From the NCBI GenBank assembly GCA_034769895.1, contig CM068367.1, positions 706,336,885 through 706,400,884 on the forward strand: a stretch of 64,000 bases of DNA, in the 5' to 3' direction. The position numbers and the translations under genes were made by a program. Under the pieces are notes generated by a model, which was not told the DNA's origin, ran no database searches, and was given only the letters and a program-made list of their open reading frames with translations. The stretch's first letter is position 1. Every line of letters starts with the position of its first letter. This DNA is from Magicicada septendecula (taxonomy: Eukaryota > Arthropoda > Insecta > Hemiptera > Cicadidae). This document shows positions 45,460-56,960 of this stretch, piece by piece.

Positions 45460-46084
45460 ATATATATATTTAGTCACTTTTTGCTACAGTCCGTTTCTTG
45501 ATATATATAATACATTATAATATAATATTTTAAATATTATAATATAAATACATATATAATATATTATAAATATTAAATGTAATATATATATATATATGTA
45601 TAATCACAAGCGGTTAATCACAAGTTGGTTAACGTTACGTGATTAATATAACTAATGACGAAAAGTTAAAACTGCAGTAATGGCAGAGATTTCTTAAAAT
45701 ATGTAATCAGAATCAATCGGAATTAAGGTAAATAAATTGTAACAGTATCACACCTGAAGGTATATGAAGCGAAAATATATCGCAGCCATTTTGTATTTGT
45801 ATTTAACCAAAGGAGTACAACTCCATCTTGTTTTTCTGTTTTGTTATTGAAAGGTTGGAAATTTTAAACAATTAAAACACAAGTTTTTACCAAATGATAT
45901 CCGAGTCGATTATTTCTAAATAACCATTCAGTTTCTGCGCTCGCTTAAGAACCTGGACCCGAACGCAAATATGTTATGTTGGCAACAGCGCCACATGGTG
46001 AATCAACATGTAAACAAAGTATAAGTGTTAACAAGATTGTAAAAGGTAAGTTAATTAAAAATAAAGTAAATGAGTTAGTTAACA
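45460..46084 (+). repeat. right part of the outer element's 5' LTR
   Basis: After TA-rich sequence (45460-45595) not present in the 3' LTR, it matches 54553-55029: GTATAATCACAAGC, GGTTAACGTTACGTG, GCAACAGCGCCACATG, ending GAGTTAGTTAACA at 46084. Confidence 0.9.
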
Positions 46085-46086
46085 AA

Positions 46087-46104
46087 TGGCACTTGAACAG
46101 TGAC
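46087..46104 (+). promoter_or_regulatory. primer-binding site candidate of the outer element
   Basis: TGGCACTTGAACAGTGAC begins two bases after the LTR end and has the TGG start expected for pairing with a tRNA CCA end. The tRNA is not identified. Confidence 0.6.
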
Positions 46105-46271
46105 TTTATATAAATAAAATTTATATAAATAAGCCTGCATATAGAGACAGAATGGTTATTGGAAAAGGGGAATGTACTTAATACGTAAGTAAGAAGGTTA
46201 TGTTATGATTGTAGGATATGTTAGATATATAGTAATATTTTGAAAGAAATATATTTAAAAAAATTTTCAAA

Positions 46272-46944
46272 ATGGCAGATAAAAGTATAGATGTCAGCGT
46301 AACTGACAGAACGTTTACGAGTGAGATGGGGGTTTACTCAACCCCAGTTAGCCAGATCAGTGAGTCTAGCGCCACTGAGTCTGTTGAATTAGACGCAATA
46401 CAAGGAACACCCATCTCAACTCTGTATGAAAATAAAACCGATGAGATTAGTGCAATGATGTAATTACTGTTAAAGATAGATAGGAAGTGTGACAATTTAG
46501 ATAGTAAATATGAAAAACAAAATGCAAAATTGGATGAACAAAAGCGATTCCAATATGAAATACGATAAAATAAATACCAAATTTGATGAAAAGTTTGATA
46601 AATTTGATGAGAAGTTTGACGAAGTAAAAGAAACAAAATTGTAATTTAACAAACAAATTAACGACATGAATACCCGTTATGAGAATATGCAAGAACAAAT
46701 CATAGAAGCGATAGATCAGGTGTTCGAGAAACAAAATGCAAGAGTAGATGACATAATTAATAACCTTAAAATGAATAAAGTAGATAACAATTGTGAGATT
46801 AAAATGGGGGTAGAAAGTAGTAAAGAGACCGATAAATTAAACGAAAATGAAAATAAAGACGGTCAGTTAACAAATAATGAGGTAAGTAGGGGTGAGAATT
46901 ATGATGATATAATTAAAAATAGTGGTGACAAAATTTTAGAGTAG
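46272..46944 (+). pseudogene. Gag-like coiled-coil remnant of the outer element
   Basis: ATG 46272 opens MADKSIDVSVTDRTFTSEMG; a stop follows MM at about 46461. Coiled-coil-type sequence continues in broken frames: KCDNLDSKYEKQNAKLDEQK, FDEKFDKFDEKFDEVKETKL, then MNTRYENMQEQIIEAIDQVF (46666-46944). The style resembles the coiled-coil Gag of the nested gypsy, and both elements have TGTAACG-type LTR ends, so they may be distant relatives. No capsid or zinc-knuckle domain is seen. Confidence 0.5.
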
Positions 46945-47223
46945 GTAGAATGTAATAAGGGAATGTTAGTGTGTGTGTTGATGAGTCAGAGAGAAAGAAG
47001 AGAGAGAGTATAGAGGTAGATGGGTTGCAGGGGGTAAATTTTTCCCGTGATGTTGTATTTGGGGGTGAAGAAAAGACTTCACGAGTGTATTTGGGAGACA
47101 TATGCTCTGCAAATAGTTGTCCCTTGATTTTTTGTGCATCTGATAGGTGGTGCAGTAATAAAGTTGTAGTGTCCCCTGCATATATTAAGAGAGAGTGTGA
47201 CTTGGTGTTATAATGAGGGATAT

Positions 47224-47226
<3 letters not shown>

Positions 47227-47311
<85 letters not shown>
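47227..47311. repeat. (GA)n microsatellite
   Basis: About 85 bp of pure GA dinucleotide inside the outer element's internal region; neighbouring sequence is also purine-rich. Confidence 0.95.
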
Positions 47312-47315
<4 letters not shown>

Positions 47316-47333
47316 GGTGATAGGAAGATAGAA

Positions 47334-47693
47334 TTGTTTGATGTTGGGAGGAGTTATGCAGAATTAAGAGAGAGAGTGAGTAGAGAGAGAATTAATAATT
47401 ATAGTGAGCACTTACCTTATGTTGAAACGGATGTAGCAGCAGCTGTAGTTGACGAATTAGTAACTTACCTGACTGTGACAGAAAATACTGAAGGAGAAAT
47501 TATTATACCCGATGTTGACAGGAATTTTGAAAGAATAGTATGCGATAATATTTGTATTATCAGTAATATTGATATAATGGAAAAAACAATGATGATGATT
47601 TTTATAATTATAATAATAAAAATGTGTCTGGAATTGCAAATAAATGGTGTAGTAATAAGATCAGACTATTATATGATGATGGCGGTTAAATAA
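47334..47693 (+). pseudogene. unrecognised frame of the outer element
   Basis: 119 codons: MFDVGRSYAELRERVSRERI, NNYSEHLPYVETDVAAAVVD, then IIIPDVDRNFERIVCDN and a low-complexity end. The first 80 residues look protein-like but match no family I recognise. It may be another part of the element's former gag. The first codon is TTG in the DNA, so the true start is unknown. Confidence 0.3.
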
Positions 47694-48390
47694 AAAATCA
47701 GTGAATGGACATTTTAAATATTTTAGTTTGTGGTGATGACAACTTATGAAATGAGGTGTGGTAAACAGAAAAATACTGACAAAAAATTGTAAATAAATTT
47801 ATAGTAAAATTAATTGTGTTTGTGTTGTGAAATGTATTCTTTATTTTATGTAAACTATGTATGTAGGTAATAGGAATTGCTTTAATAATACTTATAACAT
47901 TTTTTCTCTCAGACTAAATAAATAATGAGAGTCTGTATTAAATGAATTGTAATTGTTTTGGAAGAAGGTAATTAAAGTAATATTGTGTTTAAATAATTGA
48001 TTGGATTAAAGGATTTGAGATTAATTAATTATTGTTGTATAAAAGAGATTTGATAATGAAGTTAAATGATTTTATGAGATTTAGATTATCTAATGATTAG
48101 TAAATGATTAAACACATAATATATTTGGATATTGAGATGTATTGTTATTAAGAGGTAAGTGATGAATTTTCTAAGGTAATTGTCAAAGAGCATAGTAATG
48201 TAAAATGTTAAAAAGATGGAGTTTGGGTGATAATTATTTTAATAAGGCATTAGGTTAGTCAGAGTTAACTTTAATGGGTGTTAGAGGAAATAAGAATTTT
48301 GAAATACAAGTAATACAGCAACAGAGAGTAGTAGGGACACAGTAGTGGGAGTGCTTATATGTAGAAAGAGAGGGTAATGTAATTAGAGAG
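47694..48390. other. outer element internal sequence, no gene seen
   Basis: AT-rich, purine-biased non-coding sequence up to the Tc1-like insertion. Confidence 0.45.
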
Positions 48391-50470
48391 CACAGCTTGG
48401 CAACTCTTTCTGAAGCCCTGGCTGGCAGCGCTAGCTCCGCGTCTGTGGGGAGGGAGTAACCCTACTTTGGAGTGAGAGAGAAGGCAATACGAAAGCGCTG
48501 TTGCCAAGTCAACAGTGAGTTACAGACATGCCAGTCACAGTCAAAATGCAGTTAATTATATAAGTAATAAATAAATATTAATAATAATAAAATAAAATAA
48601 AAAATAACAACCCTCTACCTTTACTATTCCAGAGCTTCAATTCCCGAGATTCCGCTAGCTACTGAATCGCTGCTGGAGTCATTTCCGTCCAACTCAGTAC
48701 TGCTGTCCGAATCGCTGTCACTCTCATTGCCAAGTCGGATGATCAGCTGCTCCTGGACTTCATCCACCAAAGCATCGTTCACCCAATAACTAGACCGCAG
48801 TTCATCCACATGCCCACATACTTTCTTCCATTCATCACCTGTTACACTGGCAAACGCTTCTTTGGTAAGCTGTTCTATGTCTGCATTTGACTGGGCCACA
48901 TTATTCTCGGCGACTCTTCTTTTCACGGTACTCCACTCCAGATGTATTCTATGGGGTTTAAGTCGCAATGATATGGGGATAATCTAGCAACAGTATGTCC
49001 AGCAGACTTCAGGAATTCGTCCGCAGCGAATGTAGGAGTCGATTTTTTACAGCGTATAATGTCAAGTAATTCGCACTTCTTGGCGTCAAGTGGAAATTCT
49101 ATGTATTCTGTGACAGCCATGCCTTCATTTCTTCTTTTCTGCTGTTCGAAGTGGGTGGTTTATTTATCTGTTGGCTGTGATATGGTGCATTGTCCATAAC
49201 AATTATAGAAGCCTCTGTAATGTTCGGCAGTAATTGCATTTTGAGCCACTTTGTGAAGTTTCCACTGTTCATCTTGTCGTGATAATCCCCCGATTTTGTT
49301 TTTGACTTGAACATGCAGAGTGCACCAGGGACAAAACCTTCCTCACTGCCAGCATGAACAATAATCCACCTTTGGCCGGCACTATCAGATGTTAAAACGC
49401 CATCCGTATCATCATCTTACCAACACTGTTTAATTGTATAGGACGGATGGATGTAAGTTTTGTCGAGGTATATGACAGGTCTTTTCTTCTCCCCTAATTT
49501 GTCATTTGCCCGCAGACTTCTTAGGTAACACGATCGCTTGAACACAATGTCATTTCATTCCATGAGAAGTTTCCTTTTGTTTTGACACTTCTTAAATCGA
49601 AAACCGATTGCATGCAATGTCTGTCTAAGATGTTCCTTGCTTCCTTCATAATTTATAGCTTCTTGTAGAACCGTGCGCAGTTTCCATAAGGTTAGAACTT
49701 GTTTCTTTACCGAATAAAACTCCTGTACTTTTCTACGAATGATACATTTGCTCATATCATCCAAAGCAATGCGTTTTCCGACATTTCGTTTCTTCCCGGG
49801 GGTGTTTAATTTCGTTCCACTCTCCTGGGACACTTTAAGTTCTCTTCTAAGTTTCTTAATGAAACTAACCAACTTGCCAGTTGCTTCAGCAGCTCTCTTT
49901 GTTGCTTGGGTAACTGGCAAGATAAACGAATTACTTTCTTTCTCAGCATCGCAGAAAGCTATAACACTCGCCACAATTTCTCTTCCCTGGCTATGAACGA
50001 CTTTATTCTTGTCAGTGGACATTGTAATAAGAACACTTTCATGAACCAAATATTCCTTAATTGTATTAGAATAAATCGTTAAAGAAAATACACTTTCTAT
50101 TACACTCGGTTTTAAGGCAGAGTAAGCAAGAATGCAATACAACTGACATCGTTGGAAACACATCAGCACGTCACACCCAGCGCCTGGCCTACAGTGTTGT
50201 CAGACTGCCGTAAATCAACACCAGAGCGTGATGTAGCCACAAGAATGCCACAGTGCTCGCCTTACGGACCTTTACCATGGGACGACTTGGAATGGAATGA
50301 ACATATTGTAGTATCTGACAGCGCTGCATGAACAGCACACGAAACGAGCTCCTATTGGCTCGCACGGCAACAAATAGAATGGCTCGAGTAACATGTGGAC
50401 TGGAAGGGCGAAGGGAGGCTCTTCAGCTTGGAATTTCGTCCGGGGACTCAGATAAAGTTGCCAGACTTTA
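48391..50470 (-). mobile_element. Tc1/IS630-like DNA transposon in the outer element
   Basis: Inverted ends: left AGCTTGGCAACTCTTTCTGA (48394-48413) and, on the reverse strand of the right end, AGTCTGGCAACTTTATCTGA (50448-50467). The minus strand carries a transposase of the IS630/Tc1 DDE type. A TA target duplication is not evident at the left edge, so exact ends are approximate. The region is much richer in G+C than the host element. Confidence 0.75.
48624..50022 (-). pseudogene. IS630/Tc1-type (DDE_3) transposase, broken
   Basis: N-terminus from ATG 50020-50022: MSTDKNKVVHSQGREIVASV, with a helix-rich region up to KKCQNKRKLLME (49555). An interval with a stop (YGWRFNI-like area, 49315-49554) follows. 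Then 49099-49314 holds the second acidic box IIVMDNAPYHSQQINKPP. 48923-49120 holds the third, ARLSPYHCDLNPIEYIWSGV; this type normally ends the catalytic core with LNPIE. Then comes 48624-48968 with an acidic Ser/Asp tail (NESDSDSDSSTELDGNDSSS). Frame breaks near 49110 and 48945 and stops near 49420 prevent a complete protein. Confidence 0.75.
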
Positions 50471-51697
50471 AATAGTTGATGGTGATATTTTGTAGTGAGG
50501 GTGAGGTGGTAAGGAGTGATCAACGTGCGTCGTTGGGCAGGTAATTGTGAAGGGTCGAAGAGTGTTTGCCGAGATTATGGGAAGGGTAAAAGGAGATGAA
50601 TGGAATTGCCCAGGTCGGGAACACACATCCTAGTTACAAAGAGAGTATTAGATATTTTATTATAAGAGGAGAATAAATTGAGGTAAGTGGAATTAGTGTT
50701 GAAGGGGTTTATACTTGAGAGATTGGTGTCACCCTATGTAAATCTGTTAGTGGTTGTAAGTAGGAAGAAGGTGAGTAAGGTTATATATGTTAATGCCCAT
50801 ATAAATCGAATCATTGTGAATAACTGAGAGTCACTCAAACTAATTAATGATCAAAGTGTGAAATAAATAGAAAATTCATAGTAGAAATGTAATGATAAAT
50901 GAAATGTGATGTAACATGAAGGTTAATAATAAATTTGAATTTTTTTTGGAGAATATAATGGTACAATGTATGTTAAATAAATTAAAGTTTGATATAAACA
51001 GAGTTAAGAGAATGTTCAAATTGTAATATTTGTAATTTTATATACAAATTATTTAAATGTGAATTGTTTATTGGAAGGAGGTTACTAGACTGGGTAGTAA
51101 CGTTTAATGGATAATAAATATATATATATATATATATATATATTGCAACGATACAGCCACAGCTGTATTAGGCATTAATTTAAATAAATGTAAATTTTGT
51201 ATAATTTGTATAAGTTATGGGTAAATGGACAGGTCTGAGATTGCAGAAATATTTCATTGTTAGATTAGGGTAGCAATTAACCTGTTCCGACACGCAGTGA
51301 ACACCTGCTCAATTGTATGTGTGTTACACGTGTATCTTGTGTGTGTGAGTGAAGCAGGCATAGACAGGAAACTCAGCAACTCACCCCAAGTAATTAATAA
51401 AATAATTGTTTTAATTCACTGTGAGAAAACTAATTAATGTATGATCAAACCAAAAGCACCAAAGTGTGGGTAAAAATTATAGTTATCCCCAGTGAAAAGA
51501 TGACGTTAATAGAACACGTTATGCGAAGACAGTGCAAAATAAACGTGCTAAAAAATACGCAAATTACCCTAAGACGCTCAAATTAATATAGTGAGTGATT
51601 AATCGAAGTAGCTACGATTTGTGCTATCTCGATTCTGTGCAAAACAGTGCTATTTGCTAATAATTGCAAATAGATAAAAAGGTTCAGTAGTGGGGGC
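50471..51697. other. outer element internal sequence, no gene seen
   Basis: Non-coding by eye. Contains a TA tract at about 51118-51142 and ends in GGTTCAGTAGTGGGGGC, a polypurine-like stretch directly before TGTCACG. Confidence 0.45.
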
Positions 51698-52228
51698 TGT
51701 CACGAGATACGCAGGTATCGACAGGACGATTTTGGAGCCGACCAGCGCGGAAACTTGAGAGGGTATAAATTAAGGGTTCGACCAAAACCCCTTCTTTTCA
51801 TTTCAAGACTCAGTTGCAGCTGGACATGCTGTCCGTCGGCAAAACAGTTTATATTTTTTATCCTATTACAAGTCGCAGTAACAAATGAAATGACGTTTAT
51901 TAAAGTCACGACAAGATTACGGGAAAAGTAAATAGAGCAATAGTTAGTCTATCAAGAGTATATCCAGGAAATATGCTGTGGATTGACGCTGGACTCTAGA
52001 CGTATCCAGGGAAGCTGCCGTAGATCGACGCTGGACTCTAGACGTATCCAGGGAAGCTGCCGCAGATCGACGCTGGACTCTACATGTATCCAGGAAAGCT
52101 GCCGTAGATCGACGCTGGACCCTAGATGTATCCAGGACCACGCCAGGACAAGAGGAATGGAAAATTAACTGTAGACAATGCTGGAACCCCGGACAACAGT
52201 CGTAAGATCATCAGAAATCGAGGTGACA
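51698..52228 (+). repeat. LTR-like segment with promoter signals inside the outer element
   Basis: Starts TGTCACGAG and ends GAGGTGACA, giving TG...CA ends with inverted TGTCAC/GTGACA. A TATA-like GGGTATAAATTAAGG (about 51769-51783) is followed about 30 bp on by CAAGACTCAGTTGC, a possible initiator. AGTAGTGGGGGC precedes it like a polypurine tract. No target duplication was found. It could be the 3' LTR or a solo LTR of a different element, or part of the outer element. Confidence 0.45.
51985..52141. repeat. 42-bp tandem repeat, nearly four units
   Basis: Units of GACGCTGGACTCTAGACGTA plus TCCAGGGAAGCTGCCGTAGATC repeat with small changes. The same repeat gives matching periodic frames on both strands (for example SRVQRRSTAASLDT on the minus strand), which are not genes. 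Confidence 0.9.
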
Positions 52229-53842
52229 TGCTTAATGCATTTTAAATGATTTACAAAAACAAAAGAGCTCATAAAGACGATTTCAAAAGACAGTAAATTG
52301 AAACAAAGGAAGTTTATATTTAGTAATAATATGTTAAAATGTAAATAAATGTTTAGTCGTAAGAATGAGTGATCGCATATACATAAAAGCAGTAATAAAT
52401 GAAAGAGAATTTAAAGTAAAGAGAGTAGAGTTTATTATCAAAATAAATAGTAAAGTAATTAGATATTTGAGGTATAGAAAGATTAATTTAAAGTTGAATA
52501 TTAAAACAAAAGCCAGTCTACAAGAAATTAATATAAAGTTAAATTGAAGTCAAAACATTGGTATAGACTGAGTGAGTAGAGGTCAGATCTGAGATAAGAC
52601 AATTTATTTCAATATAAGAATATTTTAATTTTATAATAAATTAATAAAAATTATTTAACATGTTTAGATATAAGATTAACATGTTTAGATATAAGAATTT
52701 TTTTAAATATGTGTAATATTGCATATCGTAAGATATAAACATTAAATAATGAGCAATACCGTGACCGACAAATTAATGATGTTTATGAATAATTTTAATA
52801 ATGAAAAAATAATAAATATGAGTTTTAAATACAGATAATAAAAATACTCTTATTATATTTACACTTGAACCCCAAATACACGTACATGTTGTTAGTAATG
52901 TTATATAAAGTGTATGAGTTCAATTAATGTACCAATTAAATTGCACAGAATATATAACTTGTTACATTTTTGTCGCCCTTGACGTGTGGCATGACATGCT
53001 TACATTTAATAACATTGTATCGTTGTATAAAATGGCTCCCAAAGAACGTGGGGCTCCACAAATTTAAATTATATATTAAATTTGTTGTAATATAATGACG
53101 ATGTTGGTCATAAAGATAGTTATGGTTGTGTTTTAAAGGAAGAGGATCATGAAAGATGATCAATAATTTCAATAGATAGATTATTTTGAAATAGTGAACT
53201 TGTGTTTTGGTTCTATATAAAAAGTATGTAGATAAATTGTTTTGTTGATTCTTGTAAACTTGATTAATTGTTTTAAATATTATTGCCTTAGAGTAGAGAT
53301 TTCAATTTTTTCTTGTGTATTGGAAAAGAGTTAAAATATTATCGATTGGAGTCGAAATTTTGATAAATATTTTGGAGGGAAATTAGAGAAGGATACATCT
53401 ATCATAAATCTTGTTTTCATCTATGTATTAGAGATATTAGGAGTTAAGGAAAACCCAGTGCTTATTAACGTAAACCAATGTAGCTAAGGGGAAAAAGATC
53501 AGTTGGGGATATGGCATTATACAAGGCCACTATTTGATTTTTATTTCAATGTTTCAGAGTTTGATGATGCTGTGGCGGCGGTCCTGAGCTGGCCAGCGCG
53601 TCAGAGCAGGAACGTCAAGTGCCTGACTGGCCTTGCGTTGTTGGGATCTCGAAAGAGAAGTCCAGTAAGGTCATGCAGGTACTGTCACGATCATCGGACC
53701 AAGGGGTAAGTGATTGATATTATTTTTATGTAAACAATACAGGGGGTTGTGGTGACATATCCTAGCTGATCCCTTTAGGAAGTATGAATGTGTCAATGAG
53801 AGTTTTTATGCTTTGTCATAAATCCTCTCATTGAGGGGGTTT
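52229..53842. other. outer element 3' internal region, no recognised gene, polypurine tract at its end
   Basis: Small frames at 52365-52547 (Lys/Ile-rich, MSDRIYIKAVINEREFKVKR) and 53503-53709 (ends RSCRYCHDHRTKG) have no recognised domain. TTGAGGGGGTTT (53831-53842) is the polypurine tract before the 3' LTR. Confidence 0.5.
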
Positions 53843-55029
53843 TGTAACGGTACAATAGGTCCATGTAGGAATTCTGGGTATCTAACAAATATAATTTTAT
53901 TGTAAATCCAATGTTAAAATATGTGAGGGTAAAATTGTCCAAAACATGTGATACAACACAGTAAGCCAGGACGAGTTGGTGTCAAGGTCAAATGGCAGAT
54001 GTGACAATCGACAGCGAGTTTGCTAACAACGACCGACCACTCCTAAAATACGTCATCAAAAGTATACCAGACGTAATCGCTGCACCTGAAAAAAACACAG
54101 ACATCATCGACGAAAACAATAGAATCGATGACGCGTCAACCCTTCCACTTGGGAAATAAGCGCCATATTGTCGCTCTCAGTCAAAAAAGATCGTCCGTGC
54201 GAACTGCACACTACACAAATTGCTGGCCAGCAAATATTTCAAAAGTGTTCAAAAGTATTCATAATGTAACAAAAATGTGATTTAAACTTTGGAGAACTAA
54301 CAGTAAAATGTAATTTAGAGTCAGTGGGTGCAGTAGATTAGAAAAAGGAGAGAAACATTCAATATTGTCGTCAAACAACAGATGAACCATGAGGGACGCA
54401 GGGCGAGATCTTCGGTCAACAAAAGCAGGAAAGTAAACCATTCACAAAAGTCAAATTAAAGAAACCTATTCCCTGAGCTCAATTAGAATGTCAAAATGTA
54501 CCGTTAGAATTAGTTTGTGTGTGAGCATGTGTGAGTGTATACCGGTATATATATGTATAATCACAAGCATTGGTTAACGTTACGTGATTAATATAACTAA
54601 TGACGTAAAGTTAAAACTGCAGTAATGGCAGAGATTTCTTAAAATATGTAATCAGAATCAATCGGAATTAAGGTAAATAAATTGTAACAGTATCACACCT
54701 GAAGGCATATGAAGCGAAAATATATTGCAGCCATTTTGTATTTGTATTTAACCGAAGGAGTACGACTCCATCTTGTTTTTTTGTTTTGTTATTGAAAGAT
54801 TGAAAATTTTAATCAATAAAACACAAGTTTTTACCAAATGATATCCGAGTCGATTATTTCTAAATAACCATTCAGTTTCTGCGCTCGCTTAAGAACCTGG
54901 ACCCGAACGCAAATATGTTATGTTGGCAACAGCGCCACATGATGAATCAACATGTAAACAAAGTATAAGTGTTAACAAGATTGTAAAAGGTAAGTAAAAT
55001 AAAAAATAAAGTAAATGAGTTAGTTAACA
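53843..55029 (+). repeat. 3' LTR of the outer element (1187 bp)
   Basis: TGTAACGG...GTTAACA, followed by the AGGC target duplication at 55030-55033. Close in sequence to the two halves of the 5' LTR, with scattered substitutions and single-base indels. Confidence 0.9.
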
Positions 55030-55597
55030 AGGCCTAGTTAATAAAAAATAATTATTTTAAAAATTTGTGTAAATTTTCTGAACTTTCCACATGTCATGGA
55101 AATTTCTTGAAACCATCAGAGAAATTAACTTTCAAAATTTTGTGGGAACCCTGTAATTTCTATCTGCAGTTCCATATGTGCATCTTCTTCATCAATGAGG
55201 AAGTATGTGCAAAGTGCAGTACACAAATTTTATTATTCACTTTAAAATCAATATTATCTTAGTAAAAGATAAAATCCAAACTAGCACTAAAAAGTGAATC
55301 TAAGAATTAATTAAACTTTGAGCCTATTATGGACTGTAAAAGATTACATAATATTCAAAGTAAAGATTTACAGTGAAGATGAATACTGAGAAACATTACT
55401 AAAAAAATTTCTGTAAATACTGCAAGAGATGATAGACAGAATATACGTAAAGAATTCTGCCTGATAATCTTTCATTGGAGACTTTGGTACATCATTCCAA
55501 AGACAGAGAGTGAGTTACGACATACTAGGATCAAAATACTAGAATAGTTTAAGGTATTCTTTATCATGAATCAGATGCATGAAATAAATGTAATTGT

Positions 55598-55789
<192 letters not shown>

Positions 55790-55924
55790 AATTATTTTTA
55801 TCTTAGGGAAAACTTAATGTAAATGTTCATAAATACCTCACAAAAATTTACATAAATGTTAAAATATTTTAATAATATCTGTCTGTAATGAGATAAATTT
55901 ATTAATTTCATATTACAAATACAG

Positions 55925-56006
55925 GCAGCTATGGACCAAGAAAGGTTTACAGAAAAAATGGAAGCTATATTTGAAAAATGTGCTGATGAAACTGGATATA
56001 GTAAAG
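55925..56006 (+). CDS. host gene, coding exon a (82 bp)
   Basis: Acceptor TTTCATATTACAAATACAG precedes the exon and donor GTATTG follows. The open frame reads AAMDQERFTEKMEAIFEKCA then DETGYSK and ends one base into a codon (phase 1). That base joins exactly in frame with exon b. The internal Met may be the translation start if the upstream exon is untranslated. Codon use and amino-acid mix are ordinary, unlike neighbouring AT-rich intron. The gene was not recognised. Introns on both sides carry mobile elements; the hAT nest ends 771 bp upstream. Confidence 0.7.
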
Positions 56007-56229
56007 GTATTGTCGTATGATACATGTTAAAAATAATGTACTCTAAATTAAATGTGTAATGCACATGTCTTACTATTATTATTTTCAAACTTTTTACTTC
56101 CACTTATTCATAGAAAAGTACTTCAGTCTTTTTCAAAATGTGCAAATAATACTAAAATGGTGTTGTATATACACGCACAAACACGCACACATATTTATTT
56201 TTTTTATGTATTCATGATCAACATGGTTT

Positions 56230-56960
56230 TATATAATTTGCAGAAGTATACCTTTCTCTCTGCTTCTTCTCAACTTCCTTATTTGATAGTTTTCCCATCG
56301 CTTTTATTTCATCCTCTATATTCTTTAGTCCATGTTCCCTCTCCTCTCAGATATCATCAGTCTCCACCCCATTCCTCAATTCCTCTTCTTAACTGGTAGC
56401 AAACATTGTATCAATTATGTATATTACCACCAGTTGAATCACTGTTCTGTGTCTCCTCATTTTACTGATCCTACTAATTCTCTTAATTCTCATAAAATTC
56501 TGGCTTCTGTAGTATATGCCACACCCTGGTTCATGCCTGCTTGCATAATTTCTAATCTAGTCTTTATTTTGGTTGGTTATCGGTTATTACTGTTCTTAAG
56601 TATTCAAGACTCCCCAATTACTCGAATCTGTAGTCTCCTATTTCAATCCCCATACCTTGCCCTCTCCTGTCTCTTCACAGTCTCATAAACTATGTTTATT
56701 CTGGTTTATTTCTAAACAACTATCATGCATCCATATTCCTGTCTGTACTATCATCTCTTCAAGGCTCTTTTTATCTTTTGCCATTACCACAGCATCATCT
56801 CTATGTGCCACGATTTGCCTCTGTGCTTGTGTGCCTTGTATTCCACAGTTTCTCATTAGTCATCTAAAACGATATGAAGTAGTGTCACAACAGTCCATCA
56901 TCTTGTCTTATTTCCTTCCTCGTCTCTACTTCATTTGTTAGTCTGTTCTATGAGACCACT
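56230..56960 (-). pseudogene. non-LTR retrotransposon RT fragment, decayed
   Basis: The minus strand reads HRDDAVVMAKDKKSLEEMIV (degenerate form of the YADD box and following helix), QTGIWMHDSCLEINQNK, then in another frame EIGDYRFE and LGSLEYLRTVITDN. This follows the order ADD...LEINQNKTK...F.YLG..I found in LINE reverse transcriptases. Several stops and frameshifts interrupt it. It lies in the intron between exons a and b, antisense to the gene. Confidence 0.7.

Larger units (their letters stand above)
36345..55029 (+). mobile_element. large non-autonomous LTR retroelement (outer element)
   Basis: The 4-bp target duplication AGGC at 36341-36344 and 55030-55033 brackets the element. The 5' LTR starts TGTAACGG at 36345 and, after interruption by the nested gypsy, ends GTTAACA at 46084. 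The complete 3' LTR is 53843-55029. A primer-binding site candidate (46087) and polypurine tract (GAGGGGGTTT, about 53833-53842) are in place. The internal region (46085-53842) has only gag-like remnants and no RT, RNase H or integrase, so it depends on other elements. It carries a Tc1-like transposon and an LTR-like segment. Confidence 0.85.
29950..55153 (+). mobile_element. hAT-type DNA transposon carcass holding the other elements of this region
   Basis: Left end CATGGTTCCCACA (29950-29962) and right end TGTGGGAACCCTG (55141-55153) are inverted with one mismatch. Both are followed inward by related AAAGT...AATTT sequence. Between them lies a hAT transposase remnant on the + strand. When the later insertions (30640-31075, 32294-34812, 34931-36247, 36345-55029, each with one target duplication) are removed, about 2.2 kb is left, a plausible size for a deleted hAT element. 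An 8-bp target duplication could not be recognised (TAAAAATT on the left, TAATTTCT on the right). This assignment is inference from end structure and content. Confidence 0.6.

Noticed and set aside
51944..52168. Periodic frames on both strands (LDTSRVQRRS-type and LDSRRIQGSC-type)
   Set aside because: They arise from the 42-bp tandem repeat, whose period is a multiple of three.
29942..55161. 8-bp target duplication of the hAT element (TAAAAATT / TAATTTCT)
   Set aside because: Only four of eight positions agree, no better than chance in AT-rich DNA.
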